From positions 310,001 through 374,000 of the forward strand of contig NZ_JAVFJK010000001.1 of NCBI RefSeq assembly GCF_030908215.1: 64,000 nt of DNA, written 5' to 3'. This document shows, piece after piece, positions 1-9,995 of this stretch (positions within the stretch are counted from its first letter, which is position 1; every line of letters starts with the position of its first letter). This DNA comes from Sinomonas sp. ASV486. Lineage in GTDB: Bacteria; Actinomycetota; Actinomycetes; Actinomycetales; Micrococcaceae. The translations under genes and the position numbers were made by a program. The notes beneath the pieces are model-generated. The model was given only the letters and a program-made list of their open reading frames with translations. It made no database searches and was not told the origin of the DNA.

Positions 1-142
1 TCGCAGTCCAGTTCCGCCACCCCAACTCGCTTTCAGTCCACAGACGGACAGCGGAAGGAAGCCTGGGTTGGCAGCCAAACGGCCCGGTTGCCGCGGGATT
101 ACCCCGCCCGCGCGCGTGCCAAACCGCCGTGCAGCGCCCTAG

Positions 143-334
143 TGGACGCTCGCGGGCTCGATCTGGAGCACCCGGACGGCGCGTGCCTTCTCGGAGGGCG
201 AGGAGATGAGCCAGATCGAGATCGCCGCGGTGCTCGGCGTGAGCCAGATGCAGGTCTCCCGGCTCCTGCGCCGGGTCCTGGCCCGCGTGCGGCGCCGGGC
301 GGCCGAGGCCGCGGCCTGCGAGTCCGCCGCCTGA
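143..334 (+). pseudogene. Remnant of an alternative sigma factor (region 4 tail)
   Basis: The frame ending at the TGA at 332-334 reads SEGEEMSQIEIAAVLGVSQMQVSRLL followed by an arginine-rich tail. This resembles the region 4.2 helix-turn-helix of SigB/SigF-type stress sigma factors, which recognises the -35 element. The frame is closed by a TAG at 140-142, and the residues before SEGEE do not resemble a sigma factor, so only the last 50-60 residues are recognisable. I see no start codon or ribosome site for a small free-standing protein. A decayed gene is the simplest reading; a sequencing frameshift near the window edge is the alternative. Confidence 0.4.
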
Positions 335-459
335 GGTCCGCGACCGAGGCCCCTGATCGCGGCGGGTCACACGGCAGCCGCGCGCAGAACCGTCACCTAC
401 ACTCGCTAGGATGCCCACACATGGCTTCATCGCAGGCCGCACAGCAAGGAGCTGACGCA

Positions 460-2670
460 TTGGAGAAGGACATTTGGCCGGGAACGGCCTACCCGCTCGG
501 CGCCACGTTTGACGGCAAGGGCACCAACTTCGCGATCTTCAGCGAGGCCGCCGAGTCTGTCGAGCTGTGCCTCTTCGACGCGGAGCGGACCGAGCAGCGC
601 TTCGAGCTGACCGAGGTGGACGGGTTCGTGTGGCACTGCTACCTGCCCAACGTCCAGCCCGGCCAGCTCTACGGCTACCGCATCCACGGCACCTATGACC
701 CGGCCACGGGCCAGCGGTGCAACCCGAACAAGCTGCTCCTGGACCCGTACGCCAAGGCCGTCATGGGCCAGCCGGACTGGGACCAGTCGCTGTTCTCCTA
801 CACGTTCGGGGACCCCGACAGCCGCAACGACGAGGACTCCGCGCCGCACATGATGCTCGGCGTGGTCACCAGCCCGTTCTTCGACTGGCAGAACGACTCC
901 CTGCTGCGCGTCCCGTACCACCGCACGGTGGTCTACGAGGCCCATGTGCGGGGCCTCACCGAGCTCCACCCCGAGGTTCCCGAGGAACTGCGGGGAACGT
1001 ACGCGGGCGTGGCGCACCCCGCCGTCGTCAATCACCTCACCAAGCTCGGCGCGACGGCGATCGAGCTCATGCCCGTCCACCAGTTCGTGGACGATTCCAC
1101 GCTCCAGGACAAGGGCCTGCACAACTACTGGGGCTACAACACCATCGGCTTCTTCGCCCCACACGCCGGCTACTCCTCGAGCGGGAACACCGGCCAGCAG
1201 GTCCAGGAGTTCAAGGCCATGGTCCGCACGCTCCATCGCGCGGGCATCGAGGTGATCCTGGACGTGGTCTACAACCACACCGCGGAGGGCAACCACCTGG
1301 GCCCCACCCTGTCGATGAAGGGCATCGACAACGGCGCGTACTACCGGCTCGTCGAGGACGACCCGCAGTACTACATGGACTACACGGGCACCGGGAACTC
1401 CCTCAACGTCCGGCACCCGCACGCGCTGCAGCTGCTCATGGACTCGCTGCGCTACTGGGTCACCGAGATGCACGTGGACGGCTTCCGGTTCGACCTCGCG
1501 GCGACCCTGGCCCGCGAATTCTACGACGTGGACAAGCTCTCGAGCTTCTTCGAACTCATCCAGCAGGACCCGGTGGTCTCCCAGGTCAAGCTCATCGCCG
1601 AGCCGTGGGACGTGGGCCCGGGCGGGTACCAGGTGGGCAACTTCCCCCCGCAGTGGACCGAGTGGAACGGCAAGTACCGTGACACCGTGCGGGACTTCTG
1701 GCGCGGCGAGCCCTCCACGCTGGGGGAGTTCGCCTCCCGCCTGACCGGGTCCGCGGACCTGTACCAGCACAACGGCCGCCGCCCAGTCGCTTCCATCAAC
1801 TTCGTCACCGCGCACGACGGGTTCACGCTGCGGGACCTCGTCTCCTACAACGAGAAGCACAACGAGGCCAACGGCGAGGACAACAACGACGGCGAGAGCC
1901 ACAACCGGTCCTGGAACTGCGGCGCCGAGGGCCCCACGGATGATCCCGCGGTGCTCGAGCTGCGCGCCCGGCAGCAGCGCAACTTCATCGCCACGCTGCT
2001 GCTCTCCCAGGGCGTGCCGATGATCGCCCACGGCGACGAGCTGGGCCGCACCCAGCAGGGCAACAACAACGTCTACTGCCAGGACAACGAGCTCTCCTGG
2101 CTGGACTGGGAGAGCGCAGACAAGCCGCTCATCGAGTTCACCTCGGCCGTCATGCGGCTGCGCGCCGAGCACCCCACGTTCCGGCGCAGCCGCTTCTTCG
2201 ACGGCCGCCCCGCGCGCCGCGGCGAGGGCCAGCCGCTGCCGGACATCGAGTGGCTCGGGGTGGACGGCGAGCCGATGGTCCCCGAGGACTGGGACGTGCC
2301 GCTGGGCCGCAGCGTCGGCGTGTTCTTCAACGGCCACGGCATCCGCAATGTGGACTTCTACGGCCGAGCGATCACGGACGCGCACTTCCTCCTGTACTTC
2401 AACGCGGACGAGTCCGACGTGGACTTCCGCCTGCCGGGCGGGGAGTACGCGCCCGGCTGGGACGTGCTGCTGGACACCTCCGGGCAGACCGCGGGGGATA
2501 TCGAGATCCGGGCCGAGGCCGTATTGACCGTGCCCGGCAAGAGCATGGCCGTGCTGCGCGCCCACGAGCCCGAGCCGGAGGAGGTGGACCACTCCGTGGC
2601 CGCGTCCCTGGCCGCCCAGGCCGGCTCCAGCTCCCCCAACCAGCCCTCGTCCAGCGCCGCCGGGGTCTAG
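460..2670 (+). CDS. glgX: Glycogen debranching enzyme GlgX (TreX)
   Basis: A GH13 isoamylase-type enzyme that hydrolyses alpha-1,6 branches of glycogen and so frees linear maltodextrins for TreY/TreZ next door. It has an N-terminal CBM48-like domain (about residues 5-110), then the TIM barrel with the catalytic triad visible: nucleophile Asp345 in VDGFRFDLA, acid Glu381 in IAEPWDVG, and Asp453 in TAHDGFT. I chose the TTG at 460 because AAGGAG sits 8 nt upstream and the protein then begins directly with the family's usual [11 protein letters not shown]. An in-frame ATG at 421 lacks a good ribosome site. The resulting 736 residues are normal for GlgX. It is followed after 21 nt by treY. Confidence 0.95.
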   Translation: MEKDIWPGTAYPLGATFDGKGTNFAIFSEAAESVELCLFDAERTEQRFELTEVDGFVWHCYLPNVQPGQLYGYRIHGTYDPATGQRCNPNKLLLDPYAKAVMGQPDWDQSLFSYTFGDPDSRNDEDSAPHMMLGVVTSPFFDWQNDSLLRVPYHRTVVYEAHVRGLTELHPEVPEELRGTYAGVAHPAVVNHLTKLGATAIELMPVHQFVDDSTLQDKGLHNYWGYNTIGFFAPHAGYSSSGNTGQQVQEFKAMVRTLHRAGIEVILDVVYNHTAEGNHLGPTLSMKGIDNGAYYRLVEDDPQYYMDYTGTGNSLNVRHPHALQLLMDSLRYWVTEMHVDGFRFDLAATLAREFYDVDKLSSFFELIQQDPVVSQVKLIAEPWDVGPGGYQVGNFPPQWTEWNGKYRDTVRDFWRGEPSTLGEFASRLTGSADLYQHNGRRPVASINFVTAHDGFTLRDLVSYNEKHNEANGEDNNDGESHNRSWNCGAEGPTDDPAVLELRARQQRNFIATLLLSQGVPMIAHGDELGRTQQGNNNVYCQDNELSWLDWESADKPLIEFTSAVMRLRAEHPTFRRSRFFDGRPARRGEGQPLPDIEWLGVDGEPMVPEDWDVPLGRSVGVFFNGHGIRNVDFYGRAITDAHFLLYFNADESDVDFRLPGGEYAPGWDVLLDTSGQTAGDIEIRAEAVLTVPGKSMAVLRAHEPEPEEVDHSVAASLAAQAGSSSPNQPSSSAAGV

Positions 2671-2691
2671 CCCCGGCCCGTAAGGAGCCCC

Positions 2692-5139
2692 GTGAAGACC
2701 CCCGCCTCCACCTACCGACTCCAGATCCGCCCCGAGTTCACGCTGGACGACGCCGCGGCGCTCGTGCCGTACCTGTCCTCCCTCGGCGTGGACTGGCTCT
2801 ACCTCTCGCCCCTGCTCGAATCGGTGGGCGCCTCCGAGCATGGGTACGACGTCTCGGGCCCCTCCCGCGTGGACCGGGAGCGCGGCGGGCGCGAGGGCCT
2901 CGCGGCCCTGGCCGCCGCCGCTCACGGGGCCGGGATGGGCGTGCTCGTGGACATTGTGCCGAATCACCTCGGCGTGGCTGTGCCCGAGGAGAACCCGTGG
3001 TGGTGGTCTCTCCTGCGCGAGGGCCGCGGCTCGAGGTACGCGGAGGCGTTCGACGTTGACTGGGACGCGGGGGGCGGGAAGGTGCTCATCCCGGTGCTGG
3101 GCTCGGAAGAGGACCTCGGCCTGCTCCGTGTCGAAGGAACACGCCTGCGCTACTACGAGCACTCGTTCCCCCTTGCCGCCGGATCCTGGAGCGTGGGCGA
3201 CTCGGCGCAGGAGGTCCACGACCGCCAGCACTACCAGCTCATCCCGTGGCGCGAGGCGGACACACGGCTCAACTACCGGCGCTTCTTCGCCGTCAACACG
3301 CTCGCCGGTGTGCGCGTCGAGGTCCCGTGGGTCTTCGCCCAGAGCCACGCAGAGGTGCACCGATGGATTGAGGACGGGCTGGTGGACGGCCTCCGCATCG
3401 ACCACCCGGACGGGCTCATGGACCCCGCCGAGTACCTCGAGCGGCTCCGGGAGCTCTCGGGCGGCGCCTACACCTTGGTGGAGAAGATCCTCGAACCGGG
3501 GGAGGTCCTGCCGGACGACTTCGAGTGCGAGGGCACCACAGGCTATGACGCGCTGGGGCTCGTGGACCGCGTTCTCGTGGACCCCGCGGGGGAGGAGCCG
3601 CTCACGGCCCTCGACACGCGCCTGCGTGGAGGGCCCGCCGACTACGCCGCCATGATCCATGAGACCAAGCGCTGGATGGCGGACGGGCTGCTCCGCGCCG
3701 AGGTCCTGCGCCTCGCCCGGCTCGCGGCCGCCCAGGTCGCCGAGGGGGCGGCGGCTGAGCCGAGCGAAGAGGAGCCGGAACCCCCGTCCCTCGAGGCCCT
3801 CGCCGAGGCCATCGCCGAGATCGCCGCGCACTTCCCGGTGTACCGGACGTACCTGACCCCGCAACCCAGGGAGGTGACCCCGGATCGCAGGGAGGTGACC
3901 CCCGATCGCAGGGATGTGACCCCGGATTCTGGGGGAGGCGGGCACGACGCCGCGATCCTGGCCCGCGCGTGTCGGGACGCCGCCGTCGTGCGTCCCGACC
4001 TGATGACGACGATCGAAGCCCTCGCGCCGCGGCTCGCCGACCCCGACGAGGAACTCTGCCGGCGCTTCCAGCAGACCACCGGCATGATCATGGCCAAGGC
4101 GGTCGAGGACACTGCCTTTTACCGGTACACGCGGCTGGGGACGCTGACGGAGGTCGGGGGAGACCCGACCGTCTTCGCCACGGCCCCCGGCGAGTTCCAC
4201 GGGGCGCTCGCGGAGCGCGAGCGCAGGCTGCCGCACTCGATGACGACTCTCACGACCCATGACACCAAGCGCAGCGAGGACGCCCGGGCCCGCATCACGG
4301 TCCTGTCCGAGCTCGCCGACGAGTGGGCCAGCACCCTCCCGCGGCTGCTCGAGGCAGCGCCGCTCGCTGACGGGCCCCTCGCGAACCTCCTGTGGCAGGC
4401 GATCCTCGGGGCATGGCCGGCGGACCGCGCACGGCTCGCCCAATACGCCGAGAAGGCCGCACGCGAGGCCGGGGTCCACACGCTCTGGACGGCTCCAGAC
4501 GAGGAATTCGAGGCCGCCCTGCACCGGCTCGTCGACGCGGCCGTCGATGAGGGCAGCGAGGCCCACGCGCTCATCTCGGGCTTCGCGGACCGGATCGCGC
4601 CGTTCGGTGCCTCCAACGGGCTCTCCGCCAAGCTGCTCCAGCTGGCCATGCCGGGCGTTCCGGACGTCTACCAGGGCACTGAGTTCTGGGACCGGTCGCT
4701 GTGCGATCCGGACAATCGCCGGGACGTTGACTTCGGGGCCCGGTCCGAGGCGCTCGCGGCCCTGGATGCGGGTGCCCCTGTAGTCGGGCCGCTCGCGGAG
4801 GATGCCAAGCTGCTCGTCGTGTCCCGCACGCTGCGGCTGCGCCGGGACCGGCCCGAGCTGTTCGCCGGGTACGCGCCCATCGAGGCGTCCGGGGACGGCG
4901 CTGACCACCTCATCGGCTTCCGGCGCGGCGAACGCGGCGTCGCCGTGCTCGCGACCCGGCTCCCGGCGCGCCTCGAGCAGTCGGGAGGCTGGGGCACGAC
5001 GACAGTCCGGCTCGCACGGCCCGCCCGCGACGCCTTCACCGGCCGTTCCTTCGAGGCCGGCGAGGTCGCCGTGGGCGCGGTGCTGGCCGCCCTGCCTGTC
5101 GCGCTTCTCGTTCCGGAGGAGGCGAACGGCAATGGGTGA
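2692..5139 (+). CDS. treY: Malto-oligosyltrehalose synthase TreY
   Basis: A GH13 intramolecular transglucosylase that converts the reducing end of maltodextrins to a trehalose unit, the first step of the TreY/TreZ pathway. It starts at GTG with AAGGAG just upstream. The N-terminal STYRLQ, the DIVPNHLG motif, nucleophile Asp237 in [10 protein letters not shown] and Glu268 in EKILEPGE are all present. The 815 residues are slightly long for the family. Part of the excess is a heptad insertion at about residues 388-412 ([28 protein letters not shown]) encoded by a 21-bp DNA repeat that also occurs outside genes. The stop overlaps the treZ start by 8 nt. Confidence 0.95.
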   Translation: MKTPASTYRLQIRPEFTLDDAAALVPYLSSLGVDWLYLSPLLESVGASEHGYDVSGPSRVDRERGGREGLAALAAAAHGAGMGVLVDIVPNHLGVAVPEENPWWWSLLREGRGSRYAEAFDVDWDAGGGKVLIPVLGSEEDLGLLRVEGTRLRYYEHSFPLAAGSWSVGDSAQEVHDRQHYQLIPWREADTRLNYRRFFAVNTLAGVRVEVPWVFAQSHAEVHRWIEDGLVDGLRIDHPDGLMDPAEYLERLRELSGGAYTLVEKILEPGEVLPDDFECEGTTGYDALGLVDRVLVDPAGEEPLTALDTRLRGGPADYAAMIHETKRWMADGLLRAEVLRLARLAAAQVAEGAAAEPSEEEPEPPSLEALAEAIAEIAAHFPVYRTYLTPQPREVTPDRREVTPDRRDVTPDSGGGGHDAAILARACRDAAVVRPDLMTTIEALAPRLADPDEELCRRFQQTTGMIMAKAVEDTAFYRYTRLGTLTEVGGDPTVFATAPGEFHGALAERERRLPHSMTTLTTHDTKRSEDARARITVLSELADEWASTLPRLLEAAPLADGPLANLLWQAILGAWPADRARLAQYAEKAAREAGVHTLWTAPDEEFEAALHRLVDAAVDEGSEAHALISGFADRIAPFGASNGLSAKLLQLAMPGVPDVYQGTEFWDRSLCDPDNRRDVDFGARSEALAALDAGAPVVGPLAEDAKLLVVSRTLRLRRDRPELFAGYAPIEASGDGADHLIGFRRGERGVAVLATRLPARLEQSGGWGTTTVRLARPARDAFTGRSFEAGEVAVGAVLAALPVALLVPEEANGNG
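3853..3936 (+). repeat. 21-bp GTGAC iterons inside treY (4 units)
   Basis: Units with core TGACCCC start at 3854, 3875, 3896 and 3917, spaced exactly 21 nt. The consensus begins GTGACCCCGGATCG. The period is seven codons, so the array stays in frame and encodes VTPDRRE-type heptads. The same unit occurs as a non-coding array at 34368-34459. Confidence 0.85.
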
Positions 5140-6967
5140 CGAGGTCGCGCCGGTCGGGCGGAGACAAGCGGAGTCGAAACCCCTCGGTGCCGTCTGGGCA
5201 CCGATCCCGTCCCGCGTCGATCTCGTCCTCGGCGCGGGCCCCGGTGCCGAGCACCTCCGGCTCGAGGAGGCCGACGGCGGGTGGTGGTCGCCGCCGTCGT
5301 CCGAGGCCGGGCGGGTGGCCGCCGCGCTGGCCGACGGCGCGCGGTACGGCTTCGTCCTCGACGCCGAGGGCCCGTTCCCGGACCCACGCTCCCGCCGCCA
5401 GCCCGAGGGCGTCCATGCCCTCTCCGCCGGCTTCGACGCGGGCCGGCACGCGTGGGCGGACGAGGGCTGGACCGGCCGGGACCTGGCCGGCGCCGTGGTC
5501 TACGAGCTGCACGTGGGCACGTTCACTCAGGCCGGGACGCTCGACGCCGCGGCGGAGCGCCTGGCGTATCTCGCTGACCTCGGCGTGGGCTTCGTCGAGC
5601 TCATGCCCGTCAACGCGTTCAACGGTCCCCGCAACTGGGGCTACGACGGCGTGCTCTGGTACGCGGTCCACGAGGGCTACAGCGGCCCCGCGGCGTACGA
5701 GCGCTTCGTCGACGCGGCGCACGCGGCGGGAATCGCCGTGATACAGGACGTCGTGTACAACCACTTCGGGCCGAGCGGGAACTACCAGCCGAAGTTCGGC
5801 CCCTACCTGCTCGCCGGCGCATCGACCGGGTGGGGCGACGCCGTCAACCTCGACGGCGCGGACTCCGATGAGGTGCGCTCGTTCATCCTCGACAACGCGC
5901 GCATGTGGCTCGACGACTACCGGGTCGACGGGCTCAGGCTCGACGCTGTCCACGCCTTCCTGGACCGCCGCGCCCTGACGCTGCTCGAGGAGCTCCAGCT
6001 CGTCGCCGAGGACGTGGAGCGCACTACAGGGCGCCGCAAGGTGCTCATCGCCGAATCGGACCTCAATGATCCGCGCATCGTCTCCGCGCGGGCCGTGGGC
6101 GGCTACGGGCTCGCGGGCCAGTGGACAGACGACGTGCACCATGCGGTCCACGTGGCGCTCACCGGCGAGACGGGCGGCTACTACGCCGACTTCGCGGCCC
6201 CCGGTGCTCTCGCGAAGGTGATCCGCGGCGGGTACTTCCACGACGGCACGCTCTCGAGCTTCCGCGGCCGCTGCCACGGGCGGCCCCTCGACCCTGCCCG
6301 GGTGCGGCCCTCGCAGCTCGTGGTTTCGTGCCAGAACCATGATCAGGTGGGCAACCGTGCCGCTGGGGACCGGCCCAGCGCCGTTCTGGACTGGGACGGC
6401 CTCGCGGTCGCCGCCGTCCTCATCCTCGCGTCGCCCTTCACGCCCATGCTGTTCATGGGGGAGGAGTACGGGGCGACGACCCCTTGGCAGTTCTTCACCT
6501 CGCACCCCGAGCCCGAACTCGCGGCCGCCACCGCCGAGGGCCGCCTCGCCGAGTTCGAGGAGATGGGGTGGGACCCGTTCGACGTGCCCGACCCGCAGGA
6601 CCCCGCGACGTTCGAGCGGTCCGTCCTGGACTGGACCCAGGCTAGGACGCACGACGGCGCCCGTCTCCTGGCGCTGTACCGTCGCCTGATCGAGGTGCGC
6701 GCCGAGCTGCCGGGCCTGTGGTCGGGCCGTCTGGACGAGACGGACGTGATCGAGGGCGAAGCCGCAGGAGCCCGCTGGATCTCGTGGCGGCGACCTGGGG
6801 CGATCGTGTGCGTCGGTTTCGGGCCGGGGCCGGTGGATGTCCCCCTGCCGCCGGGGTTCGCCGGACGTGCCGTGGCGGCCACCGACCCGGCGTGCGCCGT
6901 CGTTACCGGCGCGTCCGGCGAGGCTGTCCGCCTGCCCGGCCTGGCCGCCGTCGTGCTGTCCGCCTAG
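5132..6967 (+). CDS. treZ: Malto-oligosyltrehalose trehalohydrolase TreZ
   Basis: A GH13 enzyme that cleaves the terminal alpha-1,4 bond next to the trehalose unit made by TreY, releasing trehalose. The ATG at 5132 overlaps the treY stop, with GGAGG about 10 nt upstream, so the two genes are translationally coupled. Nucleophile Asp271 ([10 protein letters not shown]) and Glu308 (LIAESDLND) are visible, as are the QNHDQVGNR and FMGEEYG motifs. The protein has 611 residues. The first ~15 residues (including RRQAESKP) precede the usual start of the domain and are encoded by a dispersed repeat (AAGCGGAGTCGAAACCC), so this N-terminal extension is probably repeat-derived. Confidence 0.95.
   Translation: MGDEVAPVGRRQAESKPLGAVWAPIPSRVDLVLGAGPGAEHLRLEEADGGWWSPPSSEAGRVAAALADGARYGFVLDAEGPFPDPRSRRQPEGVHALSAGFDAGRHAWADEGWTGRDLAGAVVYELHVGTFTQAGTLDAAAERLAYLADLGVGFVELMPVNAFNGPRNWGYDGVLWYAVHEGYSGPAAYERFVDAAHAAGIAVIQDVVYNHFGPSGNYQPKFGPYLLAGASTGWGDAVNLDGADSDEVRSFILDNARMWLDDYRVDGLRLDAVHAFLDRRALTLLEELQLVAEDVERTTGRRKVLIAESDLNDPRIVSARAVGGYGLAGQWTDDVHHAVHVALTGETGGYYADFAAPGALAKVIRGGYFHDGTLSSFRGRCHGRPLDPARVRPSQLVVSCQNHDQVGNRAAGDRPSAVLDWDGLAVAAVLILASPFTPMLFMGEEYGATTPWQFFTSHPEPELAAATAEGRLAEFEEMGWDPFDVPDPQDPATFERSVLDWTQARTHDGARLLALYRRLIEVRAELPGLWSGRLDETDVIEGEAAGARWISWRRPGAIVCVGFGPGPVDVPLPPGFAGRAVAATDPACAVVTGASGEAVRLPGLAAVVLSA
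5166..5182 (-). repeat. Dispersed TTCGACTC element (copy in treZ)
   Basis: The minus strand reads GGGTTTCGACTCCGCTT. The identical 17 bases occur on the plus strand at 26671-26687 in the 3' part of tsaE, and a degenerate copy follows 36124. It is reminiscent of the abundant GGTTTCGAC...CTCAACC repeats of other Micrococcales genomes (from general knowledge, not checked). Confidence 0.6.
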
Positions 6968-7188
6968 CGTCACGACGCCCGATTTCCAGGCAGTCCACCG
7001 CGTGTTCACTGCCGGCCCCTCGTCAACAGTCATTGCGCTGAGACGATCTCCATGGACGCGGTGTTGTTTGGCCGAAGAGCGGAGTGGTTATTGATCGGGG
7101 TATCGCGGCCGCACACGGTGGCCGTGTGTCCCTCAAGAAATGGGGGCGCTCGAGAAGGCATCCATCGACTGGCCAAGGAGTTACCACC

Positions 7189-8043
7189 ATGGTTACACGC
7201 GAAGATATGGACGTGCTCGGCCGCGGAAGCGGGGACGTCCTGGGACAGGACGGCGAGAAGATCGGCGCGATCGGCGAGCTCTACATCGACGATCAGACGG
7301 ACCAGCCCAGTTGGGTCACGGTCAAGACGGGACTGTTCGGGATGAAGGAATCGTTCGTCCCTCTCGACGGGGCGATGGTCCGCGGCGAGGACCTCACCGT
7401 TCCGTACACCAAGGACCAGGTGAAGGACGCCCCCCGGGTCGATCCCGACGGGCACCTCGAGCCCGGCGAGGAGGACCGCCTCTATGACCACTACGGGCGG
7501 AACGGGGGGCCAGCCCAGGGCATCGTGGAGACCTCGGCTCCCACCAAGGGCGACACCGGCGAGGTCTTCGACGAGGGCGGCTCGGCCTATGGCGGGACCG
7601 AGAGGACCGTCGGGGAGACGGGGCGGACGGGCCCTGTGGGTGGTGACACCTCAGGACCGACCACCGACGATGCGATGACCCGTTCGGAGGAGCGCCTGCA
7701 CGTAGGGACCGAGCAGCGGGAGACCGGGCGCGCGCGGCTGCGCAAGTACGTCACGACCGAGAACGTGACCAAGACGGTCCCCGTTCAGCGGGAGGAGGTC
7801 CGGCTGGAGCGCGAGCCGATCACGGACGAGAACCGCGACGCCGCGATGGACGGCCCCGACCTCTCCGAGGAGGAGCATGAGGTGACGCTCCACGAGGAGC
7901 GTCCGGTGGTGGACACGGAGACCGTCCCCGTGGAGCGGGTCCGCCTTGGCACCGAGACGCAGACGGACGAGCGGACCGTAAGCCGGGACACGGCCAAGGA
8001 GCACATTGAGGCTGACGGGGTGGACGAGGGCCGGAGGGACTAG
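7189..8043 (+). CDS. PRC-barrel and DUF2382 (YsnF/AvaK) stress protein
   Basis: A 284-residue acidic protein. Residues 1-90 resemble a PRC-barrel (GQDGEKIGAIGELYIDD, WVTVKTGLFG, VPYTKDQVKDAP). Residues 165-270 resemble the DUF2382 domain of YsnF-type general stress proteins (RLRKYVTTENVTKTVPVQREEVRLERE, followed by ETVPVERVRLG). The two are joined by a Gly/Thr-rich linker. The molecular role of this family is not established. The ATG at 7189 has AAGGAG 8 nt upstream; the upstream in-frame ATG lacks one. The 220 nt before it hold no other gene. A GGGTAT at 7098-7103 resembles a SigB/F -10 box, but I find no matching -35, so regulation is open. Confidence 0.85.
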   Translation: MVTREDMDVLGRGSGDVLGQDGEKIGAIGELYIDDQTDQPSWVTVKTGLFGMKESFVPLDGAMVRGEDLTVPYTKDQVKDAPRVDPDGHLEPGEEDRLYDHYGRNGGPAQGIVETSAPTKGDTGEVFDEGGSAYGGTERTVGETGRTGPVGGDTSGPTTDDAMTRSEERLHVGTEQRETGRARLRKYVTTENVTKTVPVQREEVRLEREPITDENRDAAMDGPDLSEEEHEVTLHEERPVVDTETVPVERVRLGTETQTDERTVSRDTAKEHIEADGVDEGRRD

Positions 8044-8090
8044 GTCCGGGCCTGCGGGGATCGGGCTCATGCTCGACCTTGATGCACGAA

Positions 8091-8122
8091 GGGGCGGTGC
8101 CGGATCGCTCCGGCACCGCCCC
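8091..8122. terminator. Bidirectional hairpin terminator
   Basis: GGGGCGGTGCCGGA pairs perfectly with TCCGGCACCGCCCC: a 14-bp stem with a 4-nt TCGC loop, between the convergent genes ending at 8043 and 8136. No strong T tract follows on either side. Confidence 0.8.
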
Positions 8123-8135
8123 TACGCAGCGTGCG

Positions 8136-8399
8136 TCAGGCGCGCCGCCTCGTCACGAGTCCCCAGATGAGCAGGACGATGAGGGATCCGACGATGGCCG
8201 TGATCCAGGTGCGGATCTCGAAGAAGCTGCCGAGAGTGTTGCCGCCGAAGATCAGGCCGCCGAGCCAGCCGCCGAGGAGAGCACCGATGACCCCGAGAAT
8301 GAGGGTCATGATCCAGCCGCCGCCCTGCCTTCCCGGAAGGATCAGCTTTGCGATGGCCCCCGCGATGAGTCCGAGGACGAGGAATGCGAAAAAGCCCAT
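8136..8399 (-). CDS. GlsB/YeaQ/YmgE-family small membrane protein
   Basis: An 87-residue protein with three hydrophobic segments and glycine-rich turns (LGLIAGAIAKLILPGRQGGG, ILGVIGALLGGWLGGLIFGG, then a C-terminal helix), the pattern of the transglycosylase-associated/GlsB stress-response family. Its biochemical role is unknown. I start at the ATG at 8399, which has AAGGAG 5 nt upstream. The longer reading adds 11 non-hydrophobic residues without a ribosome site. It is convergent with the YsnF-like stress gene. Confidence 0.9.
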   Translation of the reverse strand: MGFFAFLVLGLIAGAIAKLILPGRQGGGWIMTLILGVIGALLGGWLGGLIFGGNTLGSFFEIRTWITAIVGSLIVLLIWGLVTRRRA

Positions 8400-8598
8400 G
8401 TCAACTCCTTGATGTGGTGCGATCATGTTCATCCCGTTGCCTGCCGTGATGGCCAGGCTGATCCCTTCCTAGCATGGGGCCGTGCGGGGGAGACACACGG
8501 GGGGCCGGATGTCACCACATCTTTACCTGGCCGCCATTGGGTAACGTTGCGGCCAAGAGCTTTCCGATGCCAAGAGCCTTGGCACTGCGGGGGAAACC

Positions 8599-9495
8599 GT
8601 GGACACCTGTGCACTCGTCGTCAATCCGAGCAAGGACGGCGCCGAGGCGCTCGCCAAGGCCTTCCGCGCCCGATGCGCCGACGCCGGCGTGGAGCCCCTC
8701 ATCCTGGAGACGAGCGCCGAGGACCCCGGCGGGGGGATGGCCCGTGAGGCCCTCGCTCGGCGCGCGGAACTCGTCGTCGTTGGGGGCGGCGACGGCACGG
8801 TGCGCGCCGCGGCCGGCGAGCTCGCCGGTACGGGCACACCGCTCGGCATTGTGCCTCTGGGCACTGGGAACCTCCTGTGCCGCAACCTCGGGATCGGCCT
8901 CGACGATCCGGACACTGCGCTCGAAACGGCCTTCGCTGGCAGGGGACGGTGCATCGACGTCGTCTGGGCGCGGGTGGATGACGGCGACGAGCTGGCTTTT
9001 GTGGTCATGGCCGGCATGGGCCTCGACGCCGCGATCATGGCCAACACGGACGAGGGCCTCAAGGCCAAGGTCGGCTGGCTCGCGTACGTCGTGTCCGCGG
9101 CTCGGACGATCGTCGGCGACTCCTCTCGGATGAGAGTCGACGTCGAGGGGCGGCGCGTGCTCGAGCGACGCCAGCGCGGGGTCATGGTGGGCAACTGCGG
9201 GCAGATCCAGGGCGACGTCGAGGTGTTCCCAGGGGCCGTCCCGGACGACGGCATCCTCGACGTGCTTGCGGTGGCCCCGCGTGGCCTCCTGGGCTGGCTT
9301 CGCGTGGCTGGTTCTCTCCTGGGCCGCGTACGCCGCCGGTCGACCGATCTTGGGCACTTCACCGGCACGGCCCTACGCATCAGCGCTGAGCAGCCGCTCG
9401 ACGTGCAGTTCGACGGCGACCACTTCGGAACCGGGCGCACCCTTTCCGCGCGTGTGGACCCCGGGGCACTCACGGTGCGGGTGCCTCGCCAGTAG
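8599..9495 (+). CDS. Diacylglycerol/sphingosine kinase-type lipid kinase
   Basis: A 298-residue cytosolic kinase of the DAGK catalytic family (DgkB/YegS type), which phosphorylates lipid hydroxyls using ATP. The nucleotide-binding motif VVVGGGDGTVRAAAGEL followed by GIVPLGTGNLLCRNLG is clear at about residues 50-100, and the C-terminal beta domain (VMVGNCGQIQG, LDVQFDGDHFGTGRTL) is complete. It starts at GTG. The real lipid substrate cannot be read from the sequence. The gene stands alone and converges on the PLDc_N gene, with a hairpin between them. Confidence 0.9.
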   Translation: MDTCALVVNPSKDGAEALAKAFRARCADAGVEPLILETSAEDPGGGMAREALARRAELVVVGGGDGTVRAAAGELAGTGTPLGIVPLGTGNLLCRNLGIGLDDPDTALETAFAGRGRCIDVVWARVDDGDELAFVVMAGMGLDAAIMANTDEGLKAKVGWLAYVVSAARTIVGDSSRMRVDVEGRRVLERRQRGVMVGNCGQIQGDVEVFPGAVPDDGILDVLAVAPRGLLGWLRVAGSLLGRVRRRSTDLGHFTGTALRISAEQPLDVQFDGDHFGTGRTLSARVDPGALTVRVPRQ

Positions 9496-9530
9496 CGTCG
9501 GGTGGTACGCAGAGCGCGAGGTGGGCGGAT

Positions 9531-9557
9531 GCACGACGGCGAGCGGCGCCGTCGTGC
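9531..9557. terminator. ACGACGGC hairpin between convergent genes
   Basis: GCACGACGGC pairs with GCCGTCGTGC (10-bp perfect stem, 7-nt loop). It lies between genes ending at 9495 and 9571, and no T tract follows. The stem belongs to a dispersed ACGACGGCGG family also found at 11102, 11745, 13584, 41151 and inside the ABC gene near 53789. Confidence 0.65.
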
Positions 9558-9570
9558 GTCCGGCCGACCC

Positions 9571-9885
9571 CTAGCCGAGCTTCTTGCCGATCGAGACGCC
9601 CATGGCCGTGCGGAGCCCCGCCGAGGAGGCGTCCGACCCGGTTCCCTGCTCGACCCTTGAGGGCGAATGCCTGCGTCCCAGGAGGAAGTAGGCGATGGGG
9701 CCGATGGTGTTGATGAACGTGGCCGCGACCCATGCGGCCTTTGGCCCATTGACCTGTTCGGGAGGCCGCTTCGCGATGTCCCGCAGCGCGGCCCCCTGAA
9801 GCGCGATCTGGATGACGGCGCCCACGACGACGCCGAAGCGCTGGCCGCCGCTGAGCTCGGACCATTTCTTCTTATTCCGTGCCAT
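9571..9885 (-). CDS. PLDc_N-domain small membrane protein
   Basis: A 104-residue protein with two hydrophobic helices. It begins MARNKKKWSELS and continues into VVVGAVIQIALQGAALRDIAKRP and a second helix, FINTIGPIAYFLLGRR. This matches the PLDc_N (phospholipase D nuclease N-terminal) family of two-helix membrane proteins, which lack the catalytic phospholipase domain. The last ~30 residues are polar and unremarkable. Function unknown. It is divergent from ino1. Confidence 0.75.
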   Translation of the reverse strand: MARNKKKWSELSGGQRFGVVVGAVIQIALQGAALRDIAKRPPEQVNGPKAAWVAATFINTIGPIAYFLLGRRHSPSRVEQGTGSDASSAGLRTAMGVSIGKKLG

Positions 9886-9995
9886 TCCGACAGTCTACGA
9901 AGCCTGCCTCGGGCGAGGGAGTCCCGCGCCGGTAGGATGTCTGTGCTGCGCCGCACGTCATTCGGCGCCGTGGCCAGAACGTGACGAGGAGAACC

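Noticed and set aside
427-4908. 1493-residue frame on the minus strand
   Set aside because: Antisense shadow of glgX and treY. Composition is Val/Gly/Arg/Pro-rich with no motif, as usual for the opposite strand in a high-GC gene.
7098-7103. SigB/SigF promoter for the YsnF-type gene
   Set aside because: GGGTAT is present, but no -35 element with 14-17 nt spacing; too weak to list as a feature.
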